Source: JAZNQL01 sp045531205
GTDB lineage: Bacteria; Bacillota; Clostridia; UMGS1883; UMGS1540
DNA length: 64,000 nucleotides
Direction of reading: 5' to 3'
Assembly: GCA_045531205.1 (NCBI GenBank)
Contig: JAZSDN010000104.1
Location: forward strand, 62,001-126,000
Shown here: positions 35,612 through 43,925 of the stretch, piece by piece
Numbering within the stretch: position 1 is the first letter of the stretch
Layout: each line of letters begins with the position of its first letter
Made by a program: the position numbers and the translations under genes
Notes under the pieces: model-generated
Database searches by the model: none
What the model was told of the DNA's origin: nothing
The model's input: the letters and a program-made list of their open reading frames with translations, nothing else

Positions 35612-36415
35612 TATTTTGAAGAGTTTTTTATATTTTAAAGGTGAAACACCAAAGGTTTGTTTAAATTTTCTTGAAAAATAAAACTGGTCAACAAAACCCA
35701 GAGAATCGCTTATCTGCCTGAGAGAAATATTTTCACTAAGCAGTATTTTTTCAGCAAGCGACATAAGCCTGTCATTTATATACTGACTTACCGAAAATCC
35801 AATCTCCGATTTGAATTTTTTTTGAAGAGTACTTATCGAAACCGAAAAATCATTTGCAATTTTTGATACACTTAAATTTGCAGACAAATTTTTTTCTATA
35901 TATTTTATAACATCATTTATAAACGACGAATAATTAAAAGAAATTCTGTCAAGCAGAAAAGAATTTTCTTCGATGCCTTTTGCTATAAGTGAATATACAT
36001 AGTTATTCAAAGTAAGCGAATGTAAAAAAGAATGTTTTGATGTATCAGTTAACTGCGAAATAATATGTTGCTGATTTTCAAAAATCAGTATTTTGCCAAA
36101 ATAACTGAAAAGGTCATAATTGTTTGGTAAGAAGCAGTTAATGTGCAGAAAAATCTTTTTTAAATAGCGGTCGCATCTGTAAGAAAAGTTAAGTCCTGCA
36201 GGAATTATATATACATTTTTGGGAATCATTTTAATATGCAAATTTTCATATTCTAAAAAACCTTCGCCATCTAAAATTATATAAATTCTGGTAAAACTTG
36301 AAGATACATTCTTTTGCGACCATTCTTTGTCAAGCTCAATAATTCCTGCAAATGAGTAGGACATATTTATGTTTTTAATATACTGAGCAATTTTGTCAAA
36401 ACCATATTTTTCCAT
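35606..36415 (-). CDS. AraC-family transcriptional regulator
   Basis: The ATG at 36415 (MEKYGFDK) follows GGAG. The 269-residue protein has an N-terminal cupin-type sugar-sensing domain (about 10-130) and two C-terminal helix-turn-helix units (about 165-265, ending VDQFYFSRKFKQTFGVSPLKYKK). It is transcribed divergently from the GH95 gene, which it most likely activates in response to the sugar released. Confidence 0.88.
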   Translation of the reverse strand: MEKYGFDKIAQYIKNINMSYSFAGIIELDKEWSQKNVSSSFTRIYIILDGEGFLEYENLHIKMIPKNVYIIPAGLNFSYRCDRYLKKIFLHINCFLPNNYDLFSYFGKILIFENQQHIISQLTDTSKHSFLHSLTLNNYVYSLIAKGIEENSFLLDRISFNYSSFINDVIKYIEKNLSANLSVSKIANDFSVSISTLQKKFKSEIGFSVSQYINDRLMSLAEKILLSENISLRQISDSLGFVDQFYFSRKFKQTFGVSPLKYKKLFKIK

Positions 36416-36463
36416 ACGTATTTCTCCATAAAAAATCTGCATTTATTAATGTATTGTCAGCTA

Positions 36464-36492
36464 ATTATATGATATTATCAAAAAAAAGTCAA
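36464..36492 (-). promoter_or_regulatory. sigma-A promoter of the AraC gene next to GH95
   Basis: The minus strand has TTGACT and TATAAT with a 17-base spacer. A plus-strand promoter for GH95 in the same gap is poor (TTGTCA without a clear -10), consistent with dependence on an activator. Confidence 0.7.
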
Positions 36493-36517
36493 TTATTTTT
36501 TAGGAGAGAAAATTTGT

Positions 36518-38764
36518 ATGTACGATAAGCTTTATTTTTCAAACCCTTCTGATGACTGGTTTTCGGGAGTCCCTGTAGGTAACGGACAGACAGGCTTTAT
36601 GCATTACGGAAACCCGGGACACGAGATTTTTGCATTTAATCACGACGGACTTTTCAGAACAAAAAACAAAAAAACAGTTAAAACAGCGCATATAATTCAG
36701 GATATGAGAAAGCTTATGAAAGAAGATAAATGCAAAAAAGCCGAAGAGCTTTTTAAAAAAGAGGTAGAAGGATTACCAAGAGACTGTAATCCATATCAGC
36801 CGTTTTTTGATTTGAAGTTTGAACTTTTGGGCGAAGAATTTAAAAACTATCAAAAAGAGCTTGATATGAAAAATGCTCTTTTACATATAAACTACACGCT
36901 TGACGATAAAAACATAAAGTGGGAAGCCTTTTCAAACCATCCTCACAATGTAAATGTTATTTTGCTTTCCTGTGACGAACATTTATCCTGCCACATAATT
37001 TCAGACAGGGAAGAGGATGAAGAGTGCAGTTTTAAAAATGTGCATCAGGGTAACACTCTTTATTTTGACGCAGAATTTTGCGAGGGCGTATTATTTTGCG
37101 CAGGTGTAAAAATTTTGACAGACGGAACACTTACACAAACACAAGACGGTTTTATTGCTTCGGATTTTAAAAACCTTTGTGTATATACGGTATTAAATAC
37201 AGGCGAAAATTCATTTGAAAAATCAAAAAAAGATTTAGCCTGCATTCCCGATTACGAAATATTATTAAAATCTCATATTGCTGATTTTGAAAGTCTGTAT
37301 AAAAGATTTTCGCTCACACTTGATACTTGTGAAATTGATTCCGAAACAGCATATAAGAGGGCAATGGAAAATGATATAACAGAATCTGTGTACGGATACT
37401 TTTTAAATATGGCACGTTATGCTATGATAAGCAGTTCAAGAGATACAAATCCCATAAATCTGCAGGGAATATGGAATCATAACATAAAACCCGACTGGGA
37501 TTGCGGTTATACAACCGATATCAATATACAAATGAGTTACTGGCCGTCAGAGGTGTTAAACCTTTCATCTTGCGAGAAACCCCTGTTTTCGTGGATTTTA
37601 AAAAGTGAAAATATTATGAAAACACAGGCAAAAAATATATTCGGGGTAGAGGATGGGGTATATGTACCCCAGTTTACAGACCTTTTTATGACTCCTGCCT
37701 GCTGGATAGAATATGCACCGTTTCAGATATTGTGGAGTGGGTCTGCGGCGTGGATTTCACAGCACTTTTTCACATACTGGAAGCATAGCGGTGACGATGA
37801 GTTTATAAAAACAAAAGGCTATCCCTTTATGAAAAAGTGTGCAAATTTTTATATTGAGTTTTTAACACTTGACGAAAACGGAAAATATGAGCTTGTACCC
37901 GCTGCAAATCCTGAAAACTGGACTAAAAGAGGAGAACTTATAGTAAACACATCTGCTATGGACTTGTGGCTTATACACGAGCTTATGCAAAATCTTATGC
38001 ATATAAACGAGAGCTTGAATCTTGAAGATAAGGATGCTGCAAAATGGAAGGATATAGATTCAAACTTAAAAGATTATTATGTGTATGAAGACGGTGCATT
38101 GTCAGAGTTTACCGACGGTTCGGTGGAGCTTGACCCCGGTCACAGACATTTGTCGCACATATATGCACTTTTTCCCGGTAATCTTTGTAAAAAAGACGAA
38201 AAACTAAAGAAAGCCTGCTGTCTTGCAATAGAAAGACGCCTTGCAAGCGGACTTTTAGGAATGTCAGGCTGGGCACTTGCGTGGTATGCATGTTGCTTTT
38301 CTGCAATGGGTGACGGCAACAGAGCGCTTGAGTTTGTAACTCACGTAATACGCGGCTGTCTTATGCCGAATTATTTAACAACACATAATGACTGGCGCGA
38401 AAATTCAGGGTACTGCTACGGCAGAAAAATATTCCAGATAGACAGCCTTTTCGGACTTGCAAGAGCAATAGCAAATATGTTTATATCCTGCGACAATGAA
38501 GTAACCCATATTTTGCCTGCTCTTCCCGATAAATTCAAGTCAGGCACAGTTTGCGGTATATGCGGATTCAAAGCCTTCAGCTATGATATTGTATGGAAAG
38601 AAAATGCTTTGAAAGAGCTTACAGTTTATGCAAACAAAGGCGGTAGCATTACTCTTGAGTTAAAGACAGATAATATTAAAAGTACACATTTCTTTAAAAA
38701 AGAAGGAAGACTGTACACTTTTGAAAATTTAAAGGAAAATGAAATAATAAAAATAACTGTATAA
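36518..38764 (+). CDS. GH95-family glycoside hydrolase (alpha-L-fucosidase/galactosidase type)
   Basis: The 748-residue protein starts with the GH95 N-terminal sandwich (WFSGVPVGNGQTGFM, FNHDGLFRT) and continues with the (alpha/alpha)6 barrel: NLQGIWNHNIKPDW, DINIQMSYWPSE, AWISQHFFTYWKHSGD and DPGHRHLSHIYALFPG. GH95 enzymes remove alpha-1,2-linked L-fucose or L-galactose by inversion. The pair of Asn that activates the base (N-x-N before QMNYW in characterised enzymes, as I recall) reads D-I-N here. There is no signal peptide, so it acts in the cytoplasm. An AGGAG site precedes ATG; an AraC gene lies opposite. Confidence 0.9.
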   Translation: MYDKLYFSNPSDDWFSGVPVGNGQTGFMHYGNPGHEIFAFNHDGLFRTKNKKTVKTAHIIQDMRKLMKEDKCKKAEELFKKEVEGLPRDCNPYQPFFDLKFELLGEEFKNYQKELDMKNALLHINYTLDDKNIKWEAFSNHPHNVNVILLSCDEHLSCHIISDREEDEECSFKNVHQGNTLYFDAEFCEGVLFCAGVKILTDGTLTQTQDGFIASDFKNLCVYTVLNTGENSFEKSKKDLACIPDYEILLKSHIADFESLYKRFSLTLDTCEIDSETAYKRAMENDITESVYGYFLNMARYAMISSSRDTNPINLQGIWNHNIKPDWDCGYTTDINIQMSYWPSEVLNLSSCEKPLFSWILKSENIMKTQAKNIFGVEDGVYVPQFTDLFMTPACWIEYAPFQILWSGSAAWISQHFFTYWKHSGDDEFIKTKGYPFMKKCANFYIEFLTLDENGKYELVPAANPENWTKRGELIVNTSAMDLWLIHELMQNLMHINESLNLEDKDAAKWKDIDSNLKDYYVYEDGALSEFTDGSVELDPGHRHLSHIYALFPGNLCKKDEKLKKACCLAIERRLASGLLGMSGWALAWYACCFSAMGDGNRALEFVTHVIRGCLMPNYLTTHNDWRENSGYCYGRKIFQIDSLFGLARAIANMFISCDNEVTHILPALPDKFKSGTVCGICGFKAFSYDIVWKENALKELTVYANKGGSITLELKTDNIKSTHFFKKEGRLYTFENLKENEIIKITV

Positions 38765-38765
38765 T

Positions 38766-38795
38766 AAAAATGGGATGTAAAAACATCCCATTTTT
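38766..38795. terminator. bidirectional terminator
   Basis: AAAAATGGGATGT pairs with ACATCCCATTTTT around a four-base loop, with T-runs following in both directions. It serves GH95 and the convergent long operon ending with the YgjV-like gene. Confidence 0.88.
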
Positions 38796-39322
38796 TATGC
38801 TTGTATTTCTTCAGCTTTTTTTGCTTTAATATCAAACTTATAAATTGCTATAAGGATTGAAATTAAAGATAACGCATCTGCTATCATTGCTTCCCAACCG
38901 CCAACCAGTATATTATATGTTATCCATAAAACACAAGATGGCATGGTTATGTACCTTAAAATACGCTCGTTTTTCATACCGTAAGCAACAGTAGTAATTA
39001 TTTTTGCCGCAATAGGTAAAATGCTTATAGCACCATCCCACGAAAGGATGCCTACAACAGTGACAAAACACGAGAATATAATAATTACTGGTAAAGTAGA
39101 CTTTTTATCTTTAACAAGCTTGTAAAACAAAAAGTTTCGGCTTCCCGATATTAAGTCCATCCAGGCACCTGTATACGCACCCATTAAAAAGTACTGACAG
39201 GCAAAGGCAAGTTCTGACACCATTTTACAAAGAACAATGCCTTTATGTTTTTTAAACTGAAAGGGTATAATACATAAAATAAGACCTATAATCCCTAAAA
39301 CTCTGATTATAATTTGTTGCAA
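38795..39322 (-). CDS. YgjV-family inner membrane protein
   Basis: This small protein (175 residues from the TTG at 39322) has about five hydrophobic segments and the Imp-YgjV pattern: FACQYFLMGAYTGAWMDLISGSRNFLFYK, shortened here to its key part AWMDLISGSRN, and ILRYITMPSCVLWITYN. Its function is unknown. No ATG is available. The TTG at 39322 is chosen because GGCGGTG lies six bases upstream and a promoter starts transcription only about 15 bases before it. It is the last gene before the terminator but appears to have its own promoter. Confidence 0.75.
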   Translation of the reverse strand: MQQIIIRVLGIIGLILCIIPFQFKKHKGIVLCKMVSELAFACQYFLMGAYTGAWMDLISGSRNFLFYKLVKDKKSTLPVIIIFSCFVTVVGILSWDGAISILPIAAKIITTVAYGMKNERILRYITMPSCVLWITYNILVGGWEAMIADALSLISILIAIYKFDIKAKKAEEIQA

Positions 39323-39345
39323 AAGTTTCACCGCCAATCCTACAT

Positions 39346-39374
39346 ATTATACCTGATAAAAAACTAAAAATCAA
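39346..39374 (-). promoter_or_regulatory. sigma-A promoter of the YgjV-like gene
   Basis: The minus strand has TTGATT and TATAAT with a 17-base spacer. The -35 box overlaps the stop codon of the upstream NagB-like gene. The very short leader decides in favour of the downstream TTG start. Confidence 0.7.
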
Positions 39375-40321
39375 TACTGGAAAAATTCTTCATCAACTAT
39401 TGTTGCAGCACTACCTTCACTAAAAATAATATCAGTGGGATTTGTACGAAGCTGTAATATTGAAGCGGGAACTTCCTGTGAAGGCTTGCCAAAAACACAA
39501 AGTCTTGAAGTAAGTCTCTGCCACGAAACAGGCGAGCCAGCAGTAGCAAGAGCGTGCATATCAAGAACATACTTTGCCTTCATAGCATCACGGGGACCCA
39601 TCATAGCACCTTTTGGGGGAACCTTTGAAATATCGCCTGAAAGACCAAATCCACCGTGGAGCGAATTCTGTGCAATGGTTAAAGGATGAAGTTTTGCAAC
39701 CTTTGCACCTTGCTCTAAATATTCTTCCATTGTGGGTTTAAACCAATCATCAACAGGGTCTACAAATGCAATGTGACCGGGCCATCCGGGGCCGGAGTAC
39801 ATAGCATCAGCTTCGCCGTCCTGTTCAAGCATTTTTGAATAATCAGGAGTTATTTTGTTGCTGTGGTAAATAAAGTTTTCTTCTTTAAAGCCTAAATCCA
39901 TAATCTGCGAAACCATAAATTTGTTAAAAGCATAACCAAAGCCAGCTTTGTAGGATAAAGGAGCAATATTTCCGTCTTCGTCAGCCCATTCGTCCATCAT
40001 ATAGAATTTTACATTTCTGCAGTTTACATTTAATCTGCGAAGAGTATAAGCAACTTGTCTGTACAATGGATTAGGGTTGCCCATTATCATAACAACCTTT
40101 TTGTCATATCTGTCAGAATCAACGATTCTTGCAACCATGTCTGCAAGCATCCTGATTTCAAATTCTTCATTTCTTATTACATTTACTGTAACATTAGGAT
40201 AAACGGGGTGCTTGCCGTTTAAAGCAATAATGTCTTCTTTAGTAATTTTTCTTACTCTGTCAATTTCCGCCTGATTTTTAAAGGGGTAAAAATCGTGACT
40301 GAAAGTTTCCTTAAAATTCAT
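39371..40321 (-). CDS. NagB-like sugar-phosphate isomerase/deaminase, copy 1
   Basis: The ATG at 40321 follows AAGGAGTG and matches the start of copy 2. The 316-residue protein has the glucosamine-6-phosphate deaminase/6-phosphogluconolactonase fold with FYMMDEW (the general-base Asp) and GPGWPGHIAFVDP aligned to the NagB loop DGHIAFNEP. The loop Asp is Pro and the Glu is Asp, while the His is kept, so the ring-opening triad is altered. It is about 88% identical to copy 2, with an almost invariant middle block. It sits at the end of an operon with NagA and a sugar kinase, so it probably acts on an amino-sugar phosphate or analogue. Confidence 0.85.
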   Translation of the reverse strand: MNFKETFSHDFYPFKNQAEIDRVRKITKEDIIALNGKHPVYPNVTVNVIRNEEFEIRMLADMVARIVDSDRYDKKVVMIMGNPNPLYRQVAYTLRRLNVNCRNVKFYMMDEWADEDGNIAPLSYKAGFGYAFNKFMVSQIMDLGFKEENFIYHSNKITPDYSKMLEQDGEADAMYSGPGWPGHIAFVDPVDDWFKPTMEEYLEQGAKVAKLHPLTIAQNSLHGGFGLSGDISKVPPKGAMMGPRDAMKAKYVLDMHALATAGSPVSWQRLTSRLCVFGKPSQEVPASILQLRTNPTDIIFSEGSAATIVDEEFFQY

Positions 40322-40333
40322 AAATTTCACTCC

Positions 40334-40420
40334 TTATCTGATGCTTTTTATTACATCAAGTATTATGTCCGTATATTTTCTTACAAAGGATACATCAAGC
40401 ATTGAAGTATCGGTTTCGTA
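40334..40420 (-). pseudogene. 3'-end remnant of a duplicated ceramidase-like gene
   Basis: In the gap between the two NagB-like copies, the minus strand encodes YETDTSMLDVSFVRKYTD and ten further residues to a stop. These 28 codons align in frame with the last 28 codons of the intact ceramidase-like gene (YETDTSMIDVSFGRKYVD). The remnant is followed by the ribosome binding site of NagB-like copy 1. It shows that the duplicated unit was ceramidase-like plus NagB-like and that most of one ceramidase-like copy was later deleted. Confidence 0.88.
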
Positions 40421-40461
40421 TCAAAGTTTTTTAAGTAAATGTATCACTTTTAGTTAAAAAA

Positions 40462-41412
40462 TCAATACTGGAAAAATTCTTCGTCAACTATTGTAGCAGC
40501 AAGATTTTCACTCATTACGATATCTGTGGGATTTGTACGAAGCTGTAATATTGAAGCGGGAACTTCCTGTGAAGGCTCGCCAAAAATACAAAGTCTTGAA
40601 GTAAGTCTCTGCCATGTAACGGGTGAGCCTGCGGTTGTAATTCCGTGCATATCAAGAACATGCTTTGCCTTCATAGCGTCACGGGGACCCATCATAGCAC
40701 CTTTTGGGGGAACCTTTGAAATATCGCCTGAAAGACCAAATCCGCCGTGGAGTGAATTCTGTGCAATTGTTAAAGGATGAAGTTTTGCAACCTTTGCACC
40801 TTGCTCTAAATATTCTTCCATTGTGGGTTTGTACCAGTCATCAACGGGGTCGATAAATGCCAGATGTCCCGGCCATCCGGGACCTGAATATACAGCATCA
40901 GCTTCGCCGTCCTGTTCAAGCATTTTTGAAAAATCGGGAGTTGTTTTGTTGCTGTGGTAAATAAAGTTTTCTTCTTTAAAGCCTAAATCCATAATCTGCG
41001 AAACCATAAATTTGTTAAAAGCATAACCAAAGCCTGCTTTGTAGGATAAAGGAGCAATGTTTCCGTCTTCGTCAGCCCATTCGTCCATCATATAGAATTT
41101 TACGTTTCTGCAGTTTACGTTTAATTTGTGGAGTAAATATGCAACCTTTCTGTAGGTGGGGCAGGGGTTACACATTATCATAACAACCTTTTTGTCATAT
41201 CTGTCAGAATCAACGATTTTTGAAACCATATCGCCAATCATTATCATTTCAAATTCTTCGTTTCTTATTACATTTAATGAAATATTGGGATTGTTAGGAT
41301 GTTTGCCGTTAAAGGCAATAATGTCTTCTTTAGTAATTTTTCTTACTCTGTCAATTTCTGCCTGATTTTTAAAGGGATAAAAATCGTGACAGAAAGTTTC
41401 TTTGAAATTCAT
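40462..41412 (-). CDS. NagB-like sugar-phosphate isomerase/deaminase, copy 2
   Basis: The 316-residue protein starts after GGAGAGG, 12 bases beyond the intact ceramidase-like gene. It shares with copy 1 the FYMMDEW base motif, the unusual GPGWPGH loop and the C-terminal HGGFGLSGDISKVPPKGAMM block. It differs mainly between residues 34 and 95 (including CNPCPTYRK) and near the C-terminus. The two may have diverged in substrate. A 6-phosphate amino-sugar substrate is inferred from the adjoining nagA, not shown. Confidence 0.85.
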   Translation of the reverse strand: MNFKETFCHDFYPFKNQAEIDRVRKITKEDIIAFNGKHPNNPNISLNVIRNEEFEMIMIGDMVSKIVDSDRYDKKVVMIMCNPCPTYRKVAYLLHKLNVNCRNVKFYMMDEWADEDGNIAPLSYKAGFGYAFNKFMVSQIMDLGFKEENFIYHSNKTTPDFSKMLEQDGEADAVYSGPGWPGHLAFIDPVDDWYKPTMEEYLEQGAKVAKLHPLTIAQNSLHGGFGLSGDISKVPPKGAMMGPRDAMKAKHVLDMHGITTAGSPVTWQRLTSRLCIFGEPSQEVPASILQLRTNPTDIVMSENLAATIVDEEFFQY

Positions 41413-41424
41413 AATTTCCTCTCC

Positions 41425-42759
41425 TTATTTTATACTTTCTATTGTATCAAGTGCAAGGTCAACATATTTTCTGCCAAAGCTTACGTCAATCATTGAAGTA
41501 TCGGTTTCATAACCGCCTGTAACAAGTGATTCGGGAGTATAAAGATATCCCGGTAAATAACCATTTGCAATTTCGTTAACAATAACAGTCTTAAAGCCTG
41601 CCATTGCCTTTATATAAAGAGCATATTCGACAAAAACTTCGCCTTGCAAACCAACAACACAAGTATCACCTAAACTGAACACCTGAATCTCTGCAGGAAC
41701 TTCATCTTCCAAACACTCTATTTTTGTACCTTTTTTCATCATAAGAATATATCCAAGCTGATCTTCAGAGCCTAAAAGCTTAAGATTTGCGTTCTGCCAC
41801 AGATAGTATTCGTCTCTGTTTTTGGAATCGCCATATTTTGCGTACAATTCTTTGTAAATTGCTTCATCGTGAGCAACCTGAGCGCGAAGCTCTTCTTCTG
41901 TACCAAAATTTCGTACAGGAACTTCAGTTTCATTTGAAGCTACCTTTATTTCAAGAGAATCCTTCCATTCAGCTTTTTCCAAAGCTTTTTTTGCAGCCTT
42001 TCCCAAAACTCTTCCAACTCTTTCAGCTTCGTCATAGCTTTCGCCCTGTCTGTAATAACGGCTTGACTGATTGCCCGATGCACCCTGTGTGAATGCAGCC
42101 AAAGCTCCATCGAAGCTTTCTTCAAGCTCAAGTCTTAAATAGTAGGGGTAATCGGCAGTGCAAACATTGCTCCATTCGTGAATAAATGTAGGATGCAAGG
42201 TGTAGTTTGTAAAAATGCCGCGTACCTTGTCTTCTTTATCCTTTATTGCCATAACACTTACAAGGGGATCGTGAGGGCCGCCGGGGAGTCTTCTGTTACC
42301 GCCAACGCCCGATTCTGCACCGCAAACTTCAACATTTGATGCAAAGTATGCGTCAAAAGCAGTTTCTTTTGCTTCACAAACGATATCTGTAATTGTGTTA
42401 ATAAGAAAATCTACATATTCTTTGGGCTGTTCTTTTCCTGCTTCAAGGCTTTCTATGTCAAGTCTGCCCGAAGCCCATGGACCCGAATGAGTATGAGTGC
42501 ACGAAATCATTAAAGAATTTTTATTTAAACCGCATTTTTCAGAAACCTTTTCACGCACTGCTCTTACATGTTTTTTCGAGACAAACAGAAGATCAAGCGA
42601 CACCATTGCAATTTCTTTTTCGCCATTTGAAATGTACATGCAAGTAGCTAAAAGAGGGTCGTGAGCACCTTCGTTGTTTCTGGGGTAATGAGGATATCCC
42701 GCAAGTTCTAATCCTTTAGGCGGTGTGATATCAGCTCTTGTAACAGATGCTTTTAACAT
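41425..42759 (-). CDS. neutral/alkaline ceramidase-like hydrolase
   Basis: The ATG at 42759 follows AAAGGAAG. The 444-residue protein matches the N-terminal catalytic domain of neutral ceramidases: ADITPPKGLELAGYPHYPR, VSLDLLFVSKK, and the zinc motif ISCTHTHSGPWAS, with FTQGASGNQSSRY further on. True ceramidases hydrolyse the amide of N-acyl sphingosine, but many bacterial homologues of this short cytoplasmic type sit in sugar operons and have unknown amide substrates. There is no signal peptide. It lies between nagA and NagB-like copy 2 and is represented again by the remnant at 40334. Confidence 0.85.
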   Translation of the reverse strand: MLKASVTRADITPPKGLELAGYPHYPRNNEGAHDPLLATCMYISNGEKEIAMVSLDLLFVSKKHVRAVREKVSEKCGLNKNSLMISCTHTHSGPWASGRLDIESLEAGKEQPKEYVDFLINTITDIVCEAKETAFDAYFASNVEVCGAESGVGGNRRLPGGPHDPLVSVMAIKDKEDKVRGIFTNYTLHPTFIHEWSNVCTADYPYYLRLELEESFDGALAAFTQGASGNQSSRYYRQGESYDEAERVGRVLGKAAKKALEKAEWKDSLEIKVASNETEVPVRNFGTEEELRAQVAHDEAIYKELYAKYGDSKNRDEYYLWQNANLKLLGSEDQLGYILMMKKGTKIECLEDEVPAEIQVFSLGDTCVVGLQGEVFVEYALYIKAMAGFKTVIVNEIANGYLPGYLYTPESLVTGGYETDTSMIDVSFGRKYVDLALDTIESIK

Positions 42760-42775
42760 TGAAATCTTCCTTTCT

Positions 42776-43925
42776 TTATAAATCAATAAAATTTCCTTCA
42801 AGCATTACTTTTTTTACATTGAATCTATCGTCAACAAAAACGAGATTTGCTTTTTTACCTTCGCTAATTGAACCTATTTCATCATAAAGGCCTATAGCCT
42901 TTGCAGGGTTTGTTGATGCAGCTAAAAAACTCTGTGCTATACCGCAATTTGTTTTTTGTAAAAAGTTACGGCAGGCTTTATCCATTGTAAGCTTACTTCC
43001 CGCAATATTGCCGTTATGGTCAAAAGAGATGTCATCTATATGTTTGAACTCTTCGGGGTTTTCGTATTCGCTTACAAAACTGTCAGCTATAAGAATTATT
43101 TTGTCAATGCCCTTGATTTTCAAAACCATATTCATAACATCAGCGCTAACGTGAACACCTGTAGAGTCACATATAAGTTCAGCATACATAGTATCATCCA
43201 TAAAGCAGTATTCATCAGGTCCGCAAGTTCTTGTGCCTGGCGCATGAGGGATTCTTCCTGTTGCATTCATACAGTGAGTCATAATAGTGATTCCGTATTT
43301 TTTTAAAGCCTTTATTTCGGAAGGGGTTGCTTCACTGTGCCCAACAGAGAAAGTCGTATCAGGGTCTTGAGAACGTACATATTTCATAAAATCTTCTATG
43401 CCTTCTCTTTCGGGGGCAACCGCCCATACCTTTACAAGTCCTTTTGAACGGTCAACAAGCTCTTTAAAGTCGCTTTCTAAAATGTCGCCCTTCCACTGAT
43501 TTAAATCGGCATTTCCGCCGTATTTGGGGTTCATGTAAGGTCCTTCCATATAAAAACCTGCAATATTAGCACCCTCGGGGGTTTTCATTGCATTTTTTAC
43601 CCTGTCTATGGAAGTCAAAAACTCATCTTTTGCAAGGTTGTAATAAAGTGCTGCCAAAACAGTAGTTTCTCCGTGAGAAAGAAAATGCTGAGCAGCTTCC
43701 ACGGGATATTCGTAAAACATATACTTATCACCGCCGTGAACGTGTATGTCTACAAATCCGGGGCCTACATAAGCGCCTTCTGCGTCAATTACTTCATCAT
43801 ATCCTTCAAAAGAATCAGGAATATTTTTTAATACTTTTTCGATTCTATCATTTTGTATAGCAATGGCTCCGTCAAAAATGACACAGTCTTCTAATACAAT
43901 ATTTGCGTTTTTTTATAAGCTTCAA
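42776..43925 (-). CDS. nagA: N-acetylglucosamine-6-phosphate deacetylase, interrupted by a one-base shift
   Basis: Residues encoded from 43720 downward are an evident NagA (FYMEGPYMNP, VGHSEATPSEI, THCMNATGRI). The family N-terminus with the metal motif GFVDIHVHGG lies in the same frame upstream to 43912, where a TAA blocks it. Dropping one A from the A7 run (43908-43914, minus strand) joins it to a TTG start at 43925 that overlaps the kinase stop and gives MKLIKNANIVLEDC, the expected NagA beginning, about 382 residues in all. It is either a sequencing or assembly error, a slippage-dependent gene, or a fresh frameshift. The enzyme would deacetylate GlcNAc-6-phosphate or a relative. Confidence 0.82.

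Noticed and set aside
39323..39337. Upstream TTG/GTG starts of the YgjV-like gene
   Set aside because: The promoter at 39346-39374 would place them at or before the 5' end of the transcript, without a ribosome binding site.
40322..40461. Remnant between NagB-like copies as a small gene
   Set aside because: It has no start codon context or ribosome binding site, and its codons match the end of the neighbouring ceramidase-like gene.
43721..43912. Treating nagA as starting at 43720
   Set aside because: That start drops the conserved HVH metal-binding N-terminus that is plainly encoded just upstream, so the frameshift explanation is preferred.
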